A stretch of DNA of 60,000 nt from Acanthaster planci (GCF_001949145.1 NW_019091363.1:2578902-2638901); one strand, 5' to 3'. Counted from the first letter of the stretch, positions 1 to 13,400 are shown. The notes: generated by a model not told the origin, from the sequence alone. Numbers and translations: made by a program.

Positions 1-1008
1 TGCTTTAATCAAATTCCTTGAGTTATACATTAAATGAAAGAGTATTTTAGCTCTACAAGATGATGACATCATCATTCCCCGGTTGAGTCTCGCGAGATAT
101 TATTAGGCTTAGATGAGACCATGCTACACGACAACAAACAAAGATGGCCGCACACAGTTGTTGACATACTGACATAGTGTAAGCGGATCTGATCAGACAT
201 AATTTTCATCATACATGTACTTTACACTCAAAACTCGATGCAAACAGACATAATAAATGGTACTAACACGATTTTCAGTTCTTTTAGTATACAGCACAAC
301 TGCTTTTTAAAATATAGAATTTGATGCACAAAAAGGGCAGAAATCATTGATAGAAAACAAACACTTTTACACGCTTTAAGATATAAAATTTAGAGGTGCC
401 GTTTCGCTGGACTTCCAACCTGGACGAACGAATTTGTGACCTCATCTAGATATCTGCTTACATACCGGTAGCTTATCTAAAGGTGAACAAACTTTTACCC
501 TTTTGGTCAACAAGTTGAACAACGGGAACTCTCGCCTTGATGACCTCCGTTTGTATTTTTCGGATGTTGGCATACAGCCTTCTAAGGTCTCCAGATGTTA
601 TTTAGTCGCAAATAAACTGAAGTCCTAGGGTTGCCATTGTTAGATTTTCATTTCGCCTGCTAGGCCTAGCTGTCTTCACCATGTTTACATGGCACACATA
701 GGCGCTACCACTGTATTGTACATTATATTGTGGACGTCCACGTCTAGTCTACGCATGATACAAACAGGTGTGACAGGAGGCGTGCGCAGCGAATTAAAGT
801 GTGCACTGTGGGGACAGTACAGGATTTTGATAAGGCTCCTTTGATCACCTGACTTTAGGGGGAAAGGTCACAAGAGGCATGCAAAATGCGTACGACTTCA
901 AGAGGGCGCACTACATAAACACTTTGTTGAGTTCAGCAGCATGAAGGCGCTTCGACCTGGTACCTGAGTACTACTCAACTAATTGAACTAGTAAGGAGAA
1001 GGTGGGCA
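1..1008 (+). promoter_or_regulatory. FRG1 upstream region
   Basis: This is non-coding DNA 5' of the FRG1 start codon, and it should hold the promoter and 5'UTR. I see no convincing TATA box close to the start. The ATG lies in a favourable context (GGGCAATGG). The last 250 bases are somewhat richer in CpG than the rest. No other gene or repeat is recognised here. Confidence 0.4.
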
Positions 1009-4000
1009 ATGGCTGAATACAGTGCTGTGAAGGGAGGCAAGTTGAGGCTCAAAGGAAGCGATTCTAGTCATAAGAGGTACATAAAACGCAAAATGGGACT
1101 CGTGAAGTGCTCGAAAGTTGATGCTCAGAATACACCTTTTCGACGTTCGCAATGCGGCAATGCATTAACTTTATGGGTTTGGATGACCATGGAGAAATGT
1201 GTTTTCCTTTCTCCATGAGATGACAGACAAGCAATGCAGTATGCACAACCGGCCGTGACAAACCTACCATGCCGACATCAGAGGGGAAGTGAACCAGTCA
1301 GAGATCAATTTACAGATTTCTACCCATGTTTTTTCACTGATCTGCTCATCTACTCAAAGGTGCATGCGTATTATCAGATTGTACAAGAAACATTTTCAAA
1401 TAAGTTTTCAAATATTTGTAAGACAGTGTAACTTGTAAGAAGAAGAAATCACCCTTAATAGTTTTTTAAAGGGAACCAGTCACTCTACAGGCTGAAAATG
1501 AACATAACTGGTCAATGTGGGATAAATGAGCTGAAGTCATGATTTTGATTGGACAATACTATAGATGCATTAATATTCATGATCTTAGTCAAAGCAAGGT
1601 CTATGACAAAAAGTGGTTTTATTGGAAGGTATTCTCTGAATTTTCCTTTTCTACCAATTTTGTGAATATCTTTGTCCCAAATCAATAATGCAACACTGTC
1701 GTGACTGTGTCAGAAGGGGATGGCTTGAATTGGAGTGTGAAATAAAATGGAAACAGATTAACGTTTTGCAGGTACACTTCTCCCGTAGGGTTGTGCATAG
1801 AATGCACTGCATGTTTGTCATCCAGACCCATAATGCATTGCAAACGTCGGGAAAAAAATGTCGTTTATAGCCACGTCATGTGCAGCGCAGTGCAACCTTG
1901 AACAGTGTTGGTTGAATCATGGAGTTTCCTTCCTCCACTGTGACTGTCCATGGTTGAATCTTGCTCAAATTTATTTCATGCCAAACAGAGTTGATTTGCC
2001 TTTGAATGAAGACCATTCAACTCAGGAGGGAGTAGGCATGGTAGGCCTCCAAGAAATTTGCGCAAGACTCAAGATTGTACTGAAGATCGGCAGTGGTTGG
2101 ACAAACTACCATAAACACATTTTGGCTGTTTTGATTGTGCTAACTTACTCTTCATAATAGCTATTTGTGCAACCAAATTTCATACTGCCTTCTTGGTGGA
2201 GTTAGATGTCCAATTTGCTTCCATTCCAATGTTATACCCCAACTATACCCCCAGAACTGTGGGGTCCTAGTGGGGTGGATGTCGGACCCCACAGTTCTGG
2301 GGGTATCCCTACTACATGTACGTGTAGGCCTATAGTGCTGCAGTTGGGCTGGCCCTACTATTGTTGGCCAATCTCTGAAGCAAATTTCTCAACCTTCCTC
2401 GAGTTTATGCAGCTCACACCCAACATAAATGTACATGTAATTCATCTAAGATATGGCACTTCAGTACAAACTCATTTCTGCCAGCATGAGTTGCTGATGT
2501 AAACAAAATACCATGCTGTAGTTTACAGCACTGTACATGTAGTTGGGATGGCCCCACCTGTAGTTGGGACGGTCCGAACTACATGTACAGTTGGGACTGA
2601 TGCTGTAGTTGGGACATAACACCGATACTGGGCCCTGTACCAATTGATAATGATTCCTTTCAATCAAGTTTATCCAGGATGTCTGGGGATATTATCAGAC
2701 ATCCGTGTATGTTCACTACTTACGGGGCTAACTATCCCCCCGGTTACTTTTGCAGAAAACTCGCCTTTTTTTCATTTAGAGGAAAAATGTTGCCCTCAGT
2801 TGGCATTTTCCCCACTCTGAACAAATTTTGGCCTGACTTGTACAAAACTGACGGTTGTTTCGTGTCACGTCACAGAGAACAACCCTCACTACATGTACTT
2901 TTTCAACAATTCTCCACAAGCAGTATTTGACTGGACAGGGAACTAGCCAAGAGCATTGCATATTAGCTGCGACACAAAACAACCGTAACTGTCGTGAATT
3001 TTTTGCAGAGCTGAACAAAATTCATATGTACTGAAGTCTGGGTGCAAACTAGACAGGCTCTCTGAACAGGCTACTGTATTCATATGTACTGAAGTCTGGG
3101 TGCAAACTAGACAGGCTCTCTGAACAGGCTACTGTCACTTAACCATACTAAGGAGTCTGTGTAATGTGCAAGTCAGGCCAAAACTGCTATTTGTTTACAA
3201 CACCGATTCATTCCCAATCATTGTGTAGGGCGATGTTTCCAATCTCCCCATGCCAGAGTACCAAAGCATGATGTCATTTGAACCGGCGCTTATGCATTTT
3301 GCTTGCATAACTGTGCAAGTAAAGTATTCATTTCACTTCTCTATAGTGCTGTAAAAATTTCCACCTGTTTCTTCTTATAAACTCAAGACTAACATGATCC
3401 AAACTAACGGTGGGTCATTGTTCCATATTCTGCAGTGTTAAACACAAGAAGAAAAAGAGAAAGTTAGAAGAAGAGAAAGATGAAAGATTACCAGATGCAG
3501 AAGCCCATGGTGAGATAATCAAACTTGTAAACATTAGATTTTTGTTATGTTTAACTTGTTTTTTGAGCTTTGAGCAAGTGGTTACTAGTTTTTGTTTTTT
3601 GTTCTGTTGCATGGTCAATCATTTAGTCCGTCATTTGTCATTTTGTTGGAATTTTGTGAACTTAAATAGTCTCTTTGAGGCTTATTTTAAATCCTTGTGA
3701 TTTGTTTAACATGTTCAGTTAGAATTATCATTTTTAATGAAACAAGCACAGACAGGTCATTTGGGAGACACTTTGTTGTAAATTGTTGAATCTTAGGGAA
3801 ACATTGGTCATGTCTCCCTAATGCTCCAGGTACCAGGAGGAGGCCGAATTTTATTGCCCAAATTTTGAGAGATGATAGATTAGGGTCTAAAATGAAAACA
3901 TGCAAAGTTTGGTTAAGATTGGATTAGGAAATATTGAATTATGGGACAGTACAGTTGGGAAAATTTTGTGCACGTTCTTATGGGAATGTCTCCCTAATGA

Positions 4001-7000
4001 CCCATTTTCAGTAATTGTTATCACCTTATCATATTGTACATCATCATCATGTTCATGGGTTTGTTTGTAGGTGGATGGTGGACTGTTAGAAACTTCGATG
4101 AGATTACCGGTGACGTTGTCATTGAGATGGCACCCAATGCTTACATCTTTGCTCAGGACACAGGCCTATTCACATTAGGAGCACCTCATACAAATTGTAA
4201 GTGAAAAGCAGTGGAGAGTGGACTGATCCCAATTCATGCATGCATATTTGCTGTTCAATATGTGTACCAGCAGGGAAACTGAGCATTTGTGTGTGTGTGA
4301 GTTTGTTTTTGCATTCAAATGGGGACCCTGAACAATAGAGGACAATAAGGTCCCCGATTGACAGAGGGTTCCCCATTGACAACTGTGTACAAAACATATG
4401 GGTGGTCTTCTAAAAAAGTNAGAGGGTCCCCGATTGCCAACTGTGTACAAAACATATCGGTGGTCTTCTAAAAAAGTTAAAGTACAAACAAAAGAGGAAC
4501 AATAGGGGGTCCCCAGTTGCAGGCAAATACACACTTCCATGTGTGTGTGTGTGCGTCCATGCATGTATTCAACATACTGTAGAAATCAAGTTACACAATA
4601 AAAGGATACTCTTGCAAATTTTTAGTAGGAAAAAGCGGTACGAACACAAGTCTTTTCGTCAGATGTGGAAGTTGCAAGCTTGTGATAAAGTTGACTTTCA
4701 GTGCATGACTGTCATTTTTCTTGTTTACTTTCGAGTAACCTGTTGATGATTCTGCGCAGTGTTATCTCATTTTTTTATCCATCTTCGGGTCTGAAACTTC
4801 CACAATCCTATTTCCCTACACTTGACTTACACACCCAAAGTATGCTGACATTCCAAAAAGATGTTAACAGTTCGGTGTTGCATATGTTACCTCCTTCAGA
4901 ATTCCAATCTACTTCACTTTAATTTTGCAACATTGAGGAATGCAACTGTTTGCGCTTTTTGTACATGTGCAAGTTCCCTTTCTTTTCTTCAGCTCAAGAA
5001 GGCCCCGCCCCACCTGAGCAACTGACAGCCATCCGCCTGTCAGACACCAAGATCGCCCTGAAGACTGGCTTTGACAAATACATATCAGTGGATTATGACA
5101 GGAGGGTAGTTGGCCGATCAGATGCCATTGGGCCAAGGGAGCAATGGGAACCAGTCTTCCAAGATGTAAATAAATATTCACGTTGTAGGGTTTTTTTTGG
5201 TGGGGGAGTGATTGGTTCGCCTGCATATGAGGACAGTGCTCTGGGTGGAAGCAACATATGTGCCTTTAAATGTCAACTGGCTTTATGACTTGAACCACTT
5301 CCTGTAGATGTCTGTATTACTCTTAGCCGTTGCCAGTTTATTGGGACGTGGCGTTTGATATGTCTCTGAGGGATCTGTGCTCACGCTTGAGTCTCCAGCC
5401 TAACATTAACCACTTGCTGCTGGGTGCTTTGAAAAATGCAGTGCACACATACGGGTCATTTTCAAGATTTTCAGTTTTCAAAATTGTTCAAAACTTCATC
5501 ATTTCAATTAATGGACGTTTACACCTACACGAAGGACTCTTTGGGTGCTACTCTATACTGACAAGTAGCCTTCATTGACGCCCGAGTATTTCAGCCAGGC
5601 CTGCAGCCTTGTAAAAAGAGCCTAGATTGTGTGGTGTTATGTAACTTTCTTTTGTTTACTTANNNNNNNNNNNNNNNNNNNNNNNNNNNNNNNNNNNNNN
5701 NNNNNNNNNNNNNNNNNNNNNNNNNNNNNNNNNNNNNNNNNNNNNNNNNNNNNNNNNNNNNNNNNNNNNNNNNNNNNNNNNNNNNNNNNNNNNNNNNNNN
5801 NNNNNNNNNNNNNNNNNNNNNNNNNNNNNNNNNNNNNNNNNNNNNNNNNNNNNNNNNNNNNNNNNNNNNNNNNNNNTGGAGCACTTTTGTCCCCGGTAAA
5901 AAACCGCTCGCACTAAATACCCCAAGCCGTGGTATACTTTTTAAAAACAAGGCTGGATTATCTCCTCTATTGATAGTGAAAAAAATGTCTGTAATGCCCA
6001 GCAGTCTGCTCTTTGTTCCAAGTATGGTCTTTTGTTACAAGGCCCAGCTCTTTTGTCCCAATTTCTGGCTCCTGGCTTCATGTATAAAGCCTATGTGCTT
6101 GAAAATGGGTCCCCCGGCAGCAAAAGGTTAAAGGAGAAAGAGACAGTGTCCAAATTAAGCGGCTACAGCCAGGAGTAACACATGCATATATGGGAATTGG
6201 CAGCAGCCGCTTGCCAGTGACTTTCCATTGGTGTAAATTTTATTTCAAGCCACAGCTCAAACTGTTGGACTGGACCTGAAGATCAGCTAATGCACTGTAC
6301 AAATCCCCGAAAGTGGGCCTCAGCCCGACTAAATGATTAAATTGAGATGGGCTTGTGTCTGTGTAGCTCATGGTCACTCAATTATGCTCTACTGGGAAAA
6401 GAGATTGGAAGTTATATTAGGTATTTTCCTTAATTTTTACTTCCTTAAGTATATGCCATTACAAATCCTTTACAGTATAGATTGGGAATTTCTCCCTCGG
6501 AATCTGACAGTTAAAACCACTCAGTATATTTTTGTTACTGGTCAGTGAAATGCATTCAGGTTAAAATGTAAGCACATCAGTATGAACAGTGTTTGTTGTT
6601 TACAAGACTTTGTTTATGTTTGACGGGCAGGGCAAGATGGCTCTGATGGGATGTAACAACTGTTTCTTGTCTTGTAACCAGCACGATGACATCGTGGTAT
6701 CCAGCACCACAGCTGGGCCGGAAGAGATGATTAAGGTCAGTCCTATTTCACTAGCTTTTGTCTGCAAGGTTGGTTGAGAAGATAAAATCCGTTGTGAAGA
6801 TGAACTTACAGCCAGTTTTTGATTGTAAGTTAGGGTGGGACCATTCTAGTGTAGTGGATAAATACTGCAGTCATTGACATAATGTCAGCAAAAATGAATT
6901 TAAAACAGTGTGATGAAATCCGTATTGAGAAGATCAACCCATTGGTAATAATCTTCTAAAATTGGATTCATTCTGGGCCCAATTTTGCGGTGCTGCCTGC

Positions 7001-8794
7001 TAAGTACATGATTTTACGCTAACAGAGGCTCCTTGTATCTCATGGAGACTATGCTACGCAAGCACAGCCAAAGGCACGCTTACCTTCTGGGAAAAATTTG
7101 CTTAACTTTGTGATGTAACAATAGCAATCTCCATGCTCACCCATGCAATTTTTGTGCTGAGCGCAGGAAGCTTGAAATGTTCACCGCGAAATACACTTGC
7201 CATGAAGCAAATTGTTGTGCTCTTGTTAGCAATGAAATAGCTTAAAAGGAAGCTCTGTGACATTGGGCCCCGTTGTCATAGCATGACAATTTTGTTTGCA
7301 ACTTTCATCTCGGATGTGTTCCCTTCATAGATCCGTTCCTGTGCACCTCTCATCAAGAAAAAGAAAGACAGCAGACCAGCTGAGGATAAGGGCGACATAG
7401 AGACATGTGAGATCAGCTACGTGTAAGTCACTTTCACACTTCCTCGGGCTCTACACATGCTGGAAAGAGGGCGCTTTATAGATACGGGGCAAGTCCGGGC
7501 ATAAGCTGCAGTTGAACCCCCAGTCAAACATTGCTTTTTAACAATGCACACTTGCACAACAGTCACACTGGAATGACTCTAGTTAAACTTTTTTGTAAAA
7601 TCTCATCACTGTTCACATTTGGCTGTTAGCTGCCATCTTGTACAGTAATGTGGTCCCCACCCTGGTAAGTAAAATCGGCTATTGATCACCAGTGGTTCAA
7701 CCTTGCCTCGGGGGCTGGTTCCGTACGGTTATTGAGATAGTGCAACCTATTTATGGTGATGTTAGTTGAATTATGGTTAATATGCCACATGTAGTCATCA
7801 CTAGGAGCATAAGTCGTCATAATTTTCAAATGATGTGTTGAATTATCAATGCTTAGGTTGTACATTAGTTGGGAATGCATGTACATGGGTAATTCAAGAA
7901 ATTAGGGGTCCATTTTTGTGTGTCCCTGTCACATCTGATATATGATTTTGTAAATTCAGAACACATTTTCTAATTTCCAAGAGTAATGAATTAATGCAAA
8001 TTACTTGCCAAACAAATAGTAATAGTTTGAAATCAATTCTGGTGGTATTTCCATGTCAAGTAACAAAGGTCAGATGCAATAGGGACAAGAAAATGGCACT
8101 TTTGGACCCCTAGTTTCTGGATTTACCCACATCTTTTGCATTTTACAGCCATCTAAATCAAAATCTCAATTTTTTAACCCAAAAGCCTTAAAAATAGGGA
8201 GCTGACATTTCTTGTACGAAAACAAATGGCAATTTTCATACTAATTCATTACATGTGTCGAGATTCTTTTCTGTGGAGGTTTTTCAGTTGTTTCTGTTCC
8301 TTGTCCAACAGCAAAAAATTTCAGAGTTTCCAGGACCACAAGCTTCGAGTGAATGAAACTGACAGACAGGGCCTCAAGGAAGCAAGAGTAACAGGGAAAC
8401 TACACGAAGCCTTACTTGACAGGTGGGCACAGTATCAAAGTGGTGGCCTCTTTTCCAGAAAACCCTGTGTGTCTTTAAGTTTCCAGAACATACATTTAAT
8501 TTGCATTTTAGAAGCTTATGTATTGCTCACTTTTGAAATATCAAAGTCAGTTGAAAATCTCTACTGAAATGTAGGAATCAGTTGTTATTTAAAGGAGTCC
8601 TATGGGAAGGCTTTAAAATCCTCCCAACATCACTAAGAAGGTTTTCACTTGCAGCCACAAGAAAGGCAAGTCTTGAAATGAAGGATTGACTCCCAGTTTT
8701 TCTTTGTTGATGGTTTTTCAAATCTCATGTTTTTTCTTTCATTTCTTATTTTCACAGGAGGGAGAAGATGAAAGCAGACAGATACTGCAAATAG
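1009..8794 (+). CDS. FRG1: FRG1 protein (FSHD region gene 1 orthologue), 8 coding exons
   Basis: FRG1 is a nuclear and nucleolar protein linked to spliceosomes, RNA processing and F-actin bundling (family knowledge). The coding exons are 1009-1076, 3436-3509, 4071-4196, 4993-5165, 6631-6735, 7331-7422, 8312-8422 and 8758-8794. They total 786 nt, or 261 aa; human FRG1 is about 258 aa. Every junction is GT-AG and the phases agree. The protein opens with [16 protein letters not shown], and a lysine-rich likely nuclear localisation signal, KHKKKKRK, sits at 25-32. A fascin-like beta-trefoil follows at about 50-190, with [20 protein letters not shown] and [18 protein letters not shown]. The C-terminus has [11 protein letters not shown] and ends KADRYCK before TAG. 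The ATG is chosen because the first residues match the family N-terminus. Intron 4 holds an N gap inside a transposable element. The gene converges on TAF7. Confidence 0.97.
2245..2306. repeat. Perfect 23-bp inverted repeat (hairpin) in FRG1 intron 1
   Basis: Positions 2245-2267 and 2284-2306 are exact reverse complements separated by 16 bases, and the arms are GC-rich (core CCCCCAGAACTGTGGGG). It may be a young MITE relic or part of a larger element. The next 300 bases carry several degenerate copies of a GTAGTTGGGA motif on the same strand. Confidence 0.85.
3020..3135. repeat. Perfect tandem duplication, 2 x 58 bp
   Basis: Positions 3020-3077 and 3078-3135 appear identical. The unit begins ATTCATATGTACTGAAG and ends CAGGCTACTGT. 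It lies in FRG1 intron 1, about 300 bp upstream of exon 2. Zero divergence means a very recent duplication or an assembly artefact. Confidence 0.9.
4363..4477. repeat. Two-unit tandem repeat (about 58 bp) with an ambiguous base
   Basis: Two near-identical units, about 4363-4420 and 4421-4477, share the core AACTGTGTACAAAACATAT followed by GGTGGTCTTCT. Degenerate fragments of the same motif flank them at about 4339-4362 and 4510-4525. The only isolated N in the window (4420) sits exactly at the unit junction, so copy number may be collapsed or polymorphic. It lies in FRG1 intron 3. Confidence 0.75.
5406..6131 (+). mobile_element. piggyBac-like MITE, copy A (contains an N gap)
   Basis: A TTAA-flanked element starts TTAACCACTTGCTGC and ends GGCAGCAAAAGGTTAA. 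It aligns along its length with the elements at 13220-13810 (same orientation) and 55825-56423 (opposite orientation). The target and flank TTAA is the hallmark of piggyBac-type insertion. The 214-N assembly gap (5663-5876) falls inside it. No transposase reading frame is present, so it is non-autonomous. It lies in FRG1 intron 4. Confidence 0.75.
5663..5876. other. Assembly gap (214 N)
   Basis: This is a run of unknown bases within MITE copy A in FRG1 intron 4. The two intact sister copies span the matching part with only about 80-90 bases, so the N length probably overstates the true gap. Reading frames that cross it are artefacts. Confidence 0.95.
7887..8128 (-). mobile_element. MITE with palindromic ends, copy 1 (FRG1 intron 6)
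   Basis: This element of about 242 bp has inverted termini: GGGTAATTCAAGAAATTAGG at the left matches the reverse complement of the right end (core CCCCTAGTTTCTGGATTTACCC). Its reverse complement aligns over the whole length with 46543-46795, including an internal shared segment around TTTGCATTAATTCATTACTC. No coding potential is seen. The strand is set relative to the second copy. Confidence 0.85.
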
Positions 8795-10475
8795 CAAACA
8801 TTACAACACAAGGACTCTTCATAGGATTAAGATGGGGTTTATTGCCATCTGCCTTTCACATCTTGGAGCTCCATCAGTGGCATATGCCAAGGAATAGTGG
8901 CCTGTGACTCATCACTGCACTGTGCAAAATTCACCGAAGGTTGTTGGACTGTACCACACTATCGTTTCGTTGGTCGCAGCACCAAGTTCCCTATTGTGTG
9001 CTTATAGTCTATACACTGTTTTGCAGCTGGCCAAGCGCGAGTTGCATGGTGACTGCAGTATGACGGAAGACTCTATTCCTTTGAATGCGTACATTTCTTC
9101 TTAAGGACCTCCACGAATCCATCAAATTCCAACACTAGGCAGAAGAACCAATGGTGCATTCCTTGCCCTTTGACGGATTGGAACATCAAGCCCACATCAA
9201 TTCATGGTTCCTGGGCCCAGCAGAACTAGCGCCTTTAAAATCACACATAACCAATGGTTGATTTTTGGATAAATCTGAATCAGTTACAGCCAAGAAACCA
9301 TGCAGTGTCATGACAGTTTAATACAACTTTCTGTAAGCAGTATACAACTGTACAGCATACGTGTATGTATAATTCCGTAAAGGAGTAATTTTTAATGATG
9401 CCTTTTCCACGACTGTTAGAGAACGGTGTATGTCTCCTTGAAAAGCCTGAATCGTGTTGGGCGACTGCGGTAGTTTCTTGACTCTCACTGTACCTAATAT
9501 TCTCAAGTTTTTAAGAGTTTGCAAAGAGCAGTGAGAATTTTTTCGGATGCACAAAACTGATGGGAGTAAAGAGGACTCTAGCAAGTTAGATTCAAATCCT
9601 CAACTGCTTTCTGTATGATTTTCCTTTCATTTTCCCCAATTTTGGAGCAGATTTCTTCAACAGGACTTAAAAATCAGCAGGATTGTTGGCCATTTTAAAT
9701 GTGTCAATAAGGACAAAATGACCCGTGTGTTTAGTGGGACGACTTGTGTCACAGGTGTGTTGTAAGACATTGAAAACCCGCCCACTTCCTCACAATGCTA
9801 ACTTGACTCGTTCTGAACGCAATAAACAAGTTGCTTTCAGCATCCCATCAAGGTATGAAGCACATGCAGGACCTTGGATTCCAATGGAGGTGTGCAAGGT
9901 GTGTTTTGGACAGTCCATGACACCAATAACGATGCATCAGCCGTCACCAATCAGAACTTCTAGTGTTTCCACCTGCAAGTGAAGTAGAAAGAATTGTACC
10001 TGCTGACGTGGAAGGTGCTTCATGAGCTGTCCAGTGCTTTGTTCTTGAAGTGCTAACTACAATTCATCTCGATCAGCCTGCGGACTTCCCAGTGGAAAAG
10101 CAATTTCACCAAAGTCGCGCAACACACTACCAACTGTTACATCGGATACCAATCGGCCAGCAAACCCCAGTAAACTCAAAAGCTCAGCAAGCAAGACACC
10201 TGCACGAGTAAGCAGGATGTCCTGGCCAAATGTCCCACTCAAGTAAACCTTGTGAAAGTTTTTCTATCAAGCTCTTAAGAAAGCACTGCAGACGCAGTAC
10301 TGATAAAAACTCAGAGACCAGCACCCAGAACCCTAAACATAAGAACACATTAAAGGGCATTAAGGCTTTGATCAGGATTGAATGGAGGGTATTTCCTCTT
10401 ACAAGCAAGACCAGTACTTCATGTTAAATTTAAACACATCATACAAAGGTGATGTAACAAACCACAAGGATAATG
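8795..10475. other. FRG1 3'UTR and convergent intergenic region
   Basis: This follows the FRG1 stop codon and should contain its 3'UTR. The clearest plus-strand polyadenylation signal is AATAAA at 9821-9826, about 1 kb after the stop. The rest is either the TAF7 3'UTR read from the other strand or intergenic. A minus-strand open frame at about 10057-10212, preceded by an AG, could serve as an alternative last TAF7 exon but does not resemble the family. Confidence 0.5.
9821..9826 (+). terminator. Candidate FRG1 polyadenylation signal
   Basis: A canonical AATAAA hexamer on the FRG1 strand 1.03 kb after the stop codon. I see no closer canonical hexamer on this strand. Whether it is used is not shown by the sequence. 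Confidence 0.4.
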
Positions 10476-13400
10476 TCATACCTCTTTCTGTCTGATCTTG
10501 ATATCTTCCAGAACACTGTTCAGCTGAGACTGGAATCGATCCTGCCAAGGGAACAATCAAGCAATAAAAACTCATGTTCTTGGTCATATACATGAACTTA
10601 CAGTGAAATCTCAGTGAGTCAAACCTCAAGGGAACAGGCTCAAAACTTGAGTTGAAACAGGGTTGTAGATCGGTTACGCAGCTGCTGGCAATGGACCCTT
10701 TTGTATGACTAGAACAGAAGTTTGGAGCTATCAGAGTTTGATCTGTCAAGATTTCACTGTTCTTCCATTTGTGTAAGAGAGTCAAAGTGTTTGGGGAGGT
10801 GTAGTGAAGTAACACAGAATGAGCAGAGCAACAACAGCCAGTGGCTACCATAGACCTGTTTTAGCCACAGCCATAGTTTTAGCCACAGTCATAACGTGGA
10901 CACAGCCTCGTAGTTGGCCAAACTTTTCTCCCAACCATTGAACACTTTAAAACGACAATTTGCCGTCATTATGTTGGGTCCTGCTGTAGGTAACATACCT
11001 TGAGTAGCATGTTATCCACTGTGCTGATGGATTCCTCCAAGGCTCGCTGTTTCTCCTCCAACTCGGACAACTCCTTGCGCAACTCATCCAATCGATTCAC
11101 AAACTCATCTGAAAAAAAGCAGACAAAATACAAAAGGACCCCATATACAACATACAAACTATATACAAACTTGTTCAAATCCATCATATGAGTTTCAACT
11201 TTATTCAATTCTGGATATCTGTCAGTTGGGATGGAAATAAAAAGCTACAAAACAAATTTTATGTAAAGAATAAAATGGGTGTATACTGGGAAAAAGCCTG
11301 GCAATGCATACTGCTCCTTTACAGGAAAAGTGATGCATATACATGTACATAATATTGGAGTCCTACTCAACAACAGTTGTTAAGACAAACAGTATGTCAA
11401 GTGAGTTTTTGAATTACGTGACGGTAAGAATGCTCTCGTTATGAACTCGGAATCTTCCCAACATCTCAGATCTCTCCGTTGACTTACTTGGCTGTTCACT
11501 CTCCTCCATGCCCATCTTGGAATCTTCATCCTCCAACTCATCTTCCACCTCCTCCTCCATCTCCACCGGCTCCTCCCCCATCATCCCCGAGTCCCTGGTG
11601 TCCTCGTCCATGTCTAAGATGTTGATGTCCTCGTCTTCGTCCTCCGAGCTGCTCACGTCACCAAAGATGCGGGTTAAGTCATCTCCCTCGGCTGATGAGA
11701 ATGAACAACAGATATCAAGACGGTCTTAACGGTAAATTAAGCTGTCTACTCCACGTAGCAACTACTGGCAGCAATGAGGAGCTTAGCCTTCTCATAAGAC
11801 GCTACATGACGGTCATTGTGTGGCGTTAACCAGATGCTGATAGTGTGATCCATCCTGACAAAATGAGTTGCAAACCACTTTGGAGTAATATGCCACAGAC
11901 GGAATCTTGCACAGTAAATCAATAGAGTCCCTAAACATTTTTCACCCACGATATCCTTATTCACCAGAATGCCAGAATAAGTGATACATTCAAGCAAGGA
12001 ACCTCGGGTCACGCTTTCTGATGCAAATTAAAACAAAATTAATGGAAACGAAAATAGCCTTAAGATTCACGTTTTTGGATTCGGTCAGAAATGAAGGCAA
12101 GTACATTACAAGTTCACTGCATCGTCACTGTGCATTGACGACATATTTTCAGAGAGGAGACAACACAAAGCATGACCATATTAGGTGCGGGAGGATGTCT
12201 TGCAAACCCAATATGATGCACCAAAAGGGATTGGAACAAAGGGTCACAATACATGACTCACCCGAGCCATGAGATACACCCGGCATATTTTCATTACGAT
12301 TCTCATCTTTGATGTCTTCCTCTGCTAGCACCTCCCATCCTGAAAGCCGGCAAATTGCCACAATTCAGGAAAATAATCACAAAATCAGTCCAAAAGATGC
12401 ATGTATAAAAGCTTCAATCCTTCGATCAAAAGACAATTTTGCTTGTAGGCGTATGTGAGGACCTTAATAAATGCATCCCTGGTCTCATTCAACTCAGCCC
12501 CGCTCTTTGACTTATCAATCCAATCTGGTGATTCTTAGCCAGCCCAACGTCAAAACAGGAAATCTGCTAGGTGAACCCACTCATAGAAAGATTTTGAATA
12601 CAACATTACACATAAAACAACATGCTGAAGCACACATTGAGATATTGCGAGCTATTTTACATCTTTGTGGGAAAAGCGAGATGTTTCCCAGGTATTAAAG
12701 GATACGAATCTTGATGGCTGTGCTGTCCATGCGCAGTAACCTTTTGACCTCTTCCTCCACATCAGGAGCCTCAATATACTGCCACAGAAAAAAATACCAA
12801 TAAATGCATTGTCTGTGCTTGAGACTGAGGTTGACAAAAGCCAAGGTTTTATTCTATGAGCAATTTCTTGAAGTACATACTTTTTAATCAAAGCCCATTT
12901 ACATGCAGACTTGAACAGCAAAAAAGAAAACACTACAGATAAAAAAAGAATTTTTCAGTTACGAATGATCACGTATTTCAAGAAAAAGTCACAGAAGAAT
13001 CCTACACGTTTACAGAATCAACATGTTGATGGATTTACCTTTTTCTTGGCTGTCTTTCTGAATCTTCTCTTTCGAACATTCTTCAGCGGGGGCGTGACTG
13101 AAATCCACAAACAAGTCCAAAATTGAAAGTGATCTTTCCTTGGTTTTCAGTTGCGCATTGAGTTTTTTACACATGAATTTTTTTTCAAAGGCTTATATAT
13201 ACCATTGTAAAAACATAACTTAACCACTTCACCCCGGGTTCAATTAAAATGGCCATGCACAAATACGGGCGTTTTTCATGATTTTCCCTTTCCAAAATTC
13301 TTCAAAAATTCATTTTTTCATTTACTAGACGTTTACACCAACATGAATGACTGTCTGGTGTCTACTATAATCTAATCTGACAGGCAACATCTATTGACGT

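Noticed and set aside
5629-6131. Long frames across the first N gap
   Set aside because: They are open only because N is not read as a stop; the region is a MITE in an intron.
10057-10242. 61-codon minus-strand frame downstream of TAF7
   Set aside because: It is in phase after an AG, but its hydrophobic composition does not resemble the coiled-coil end of TAF7. It is kept only as an alternative in the C-terminus finding.
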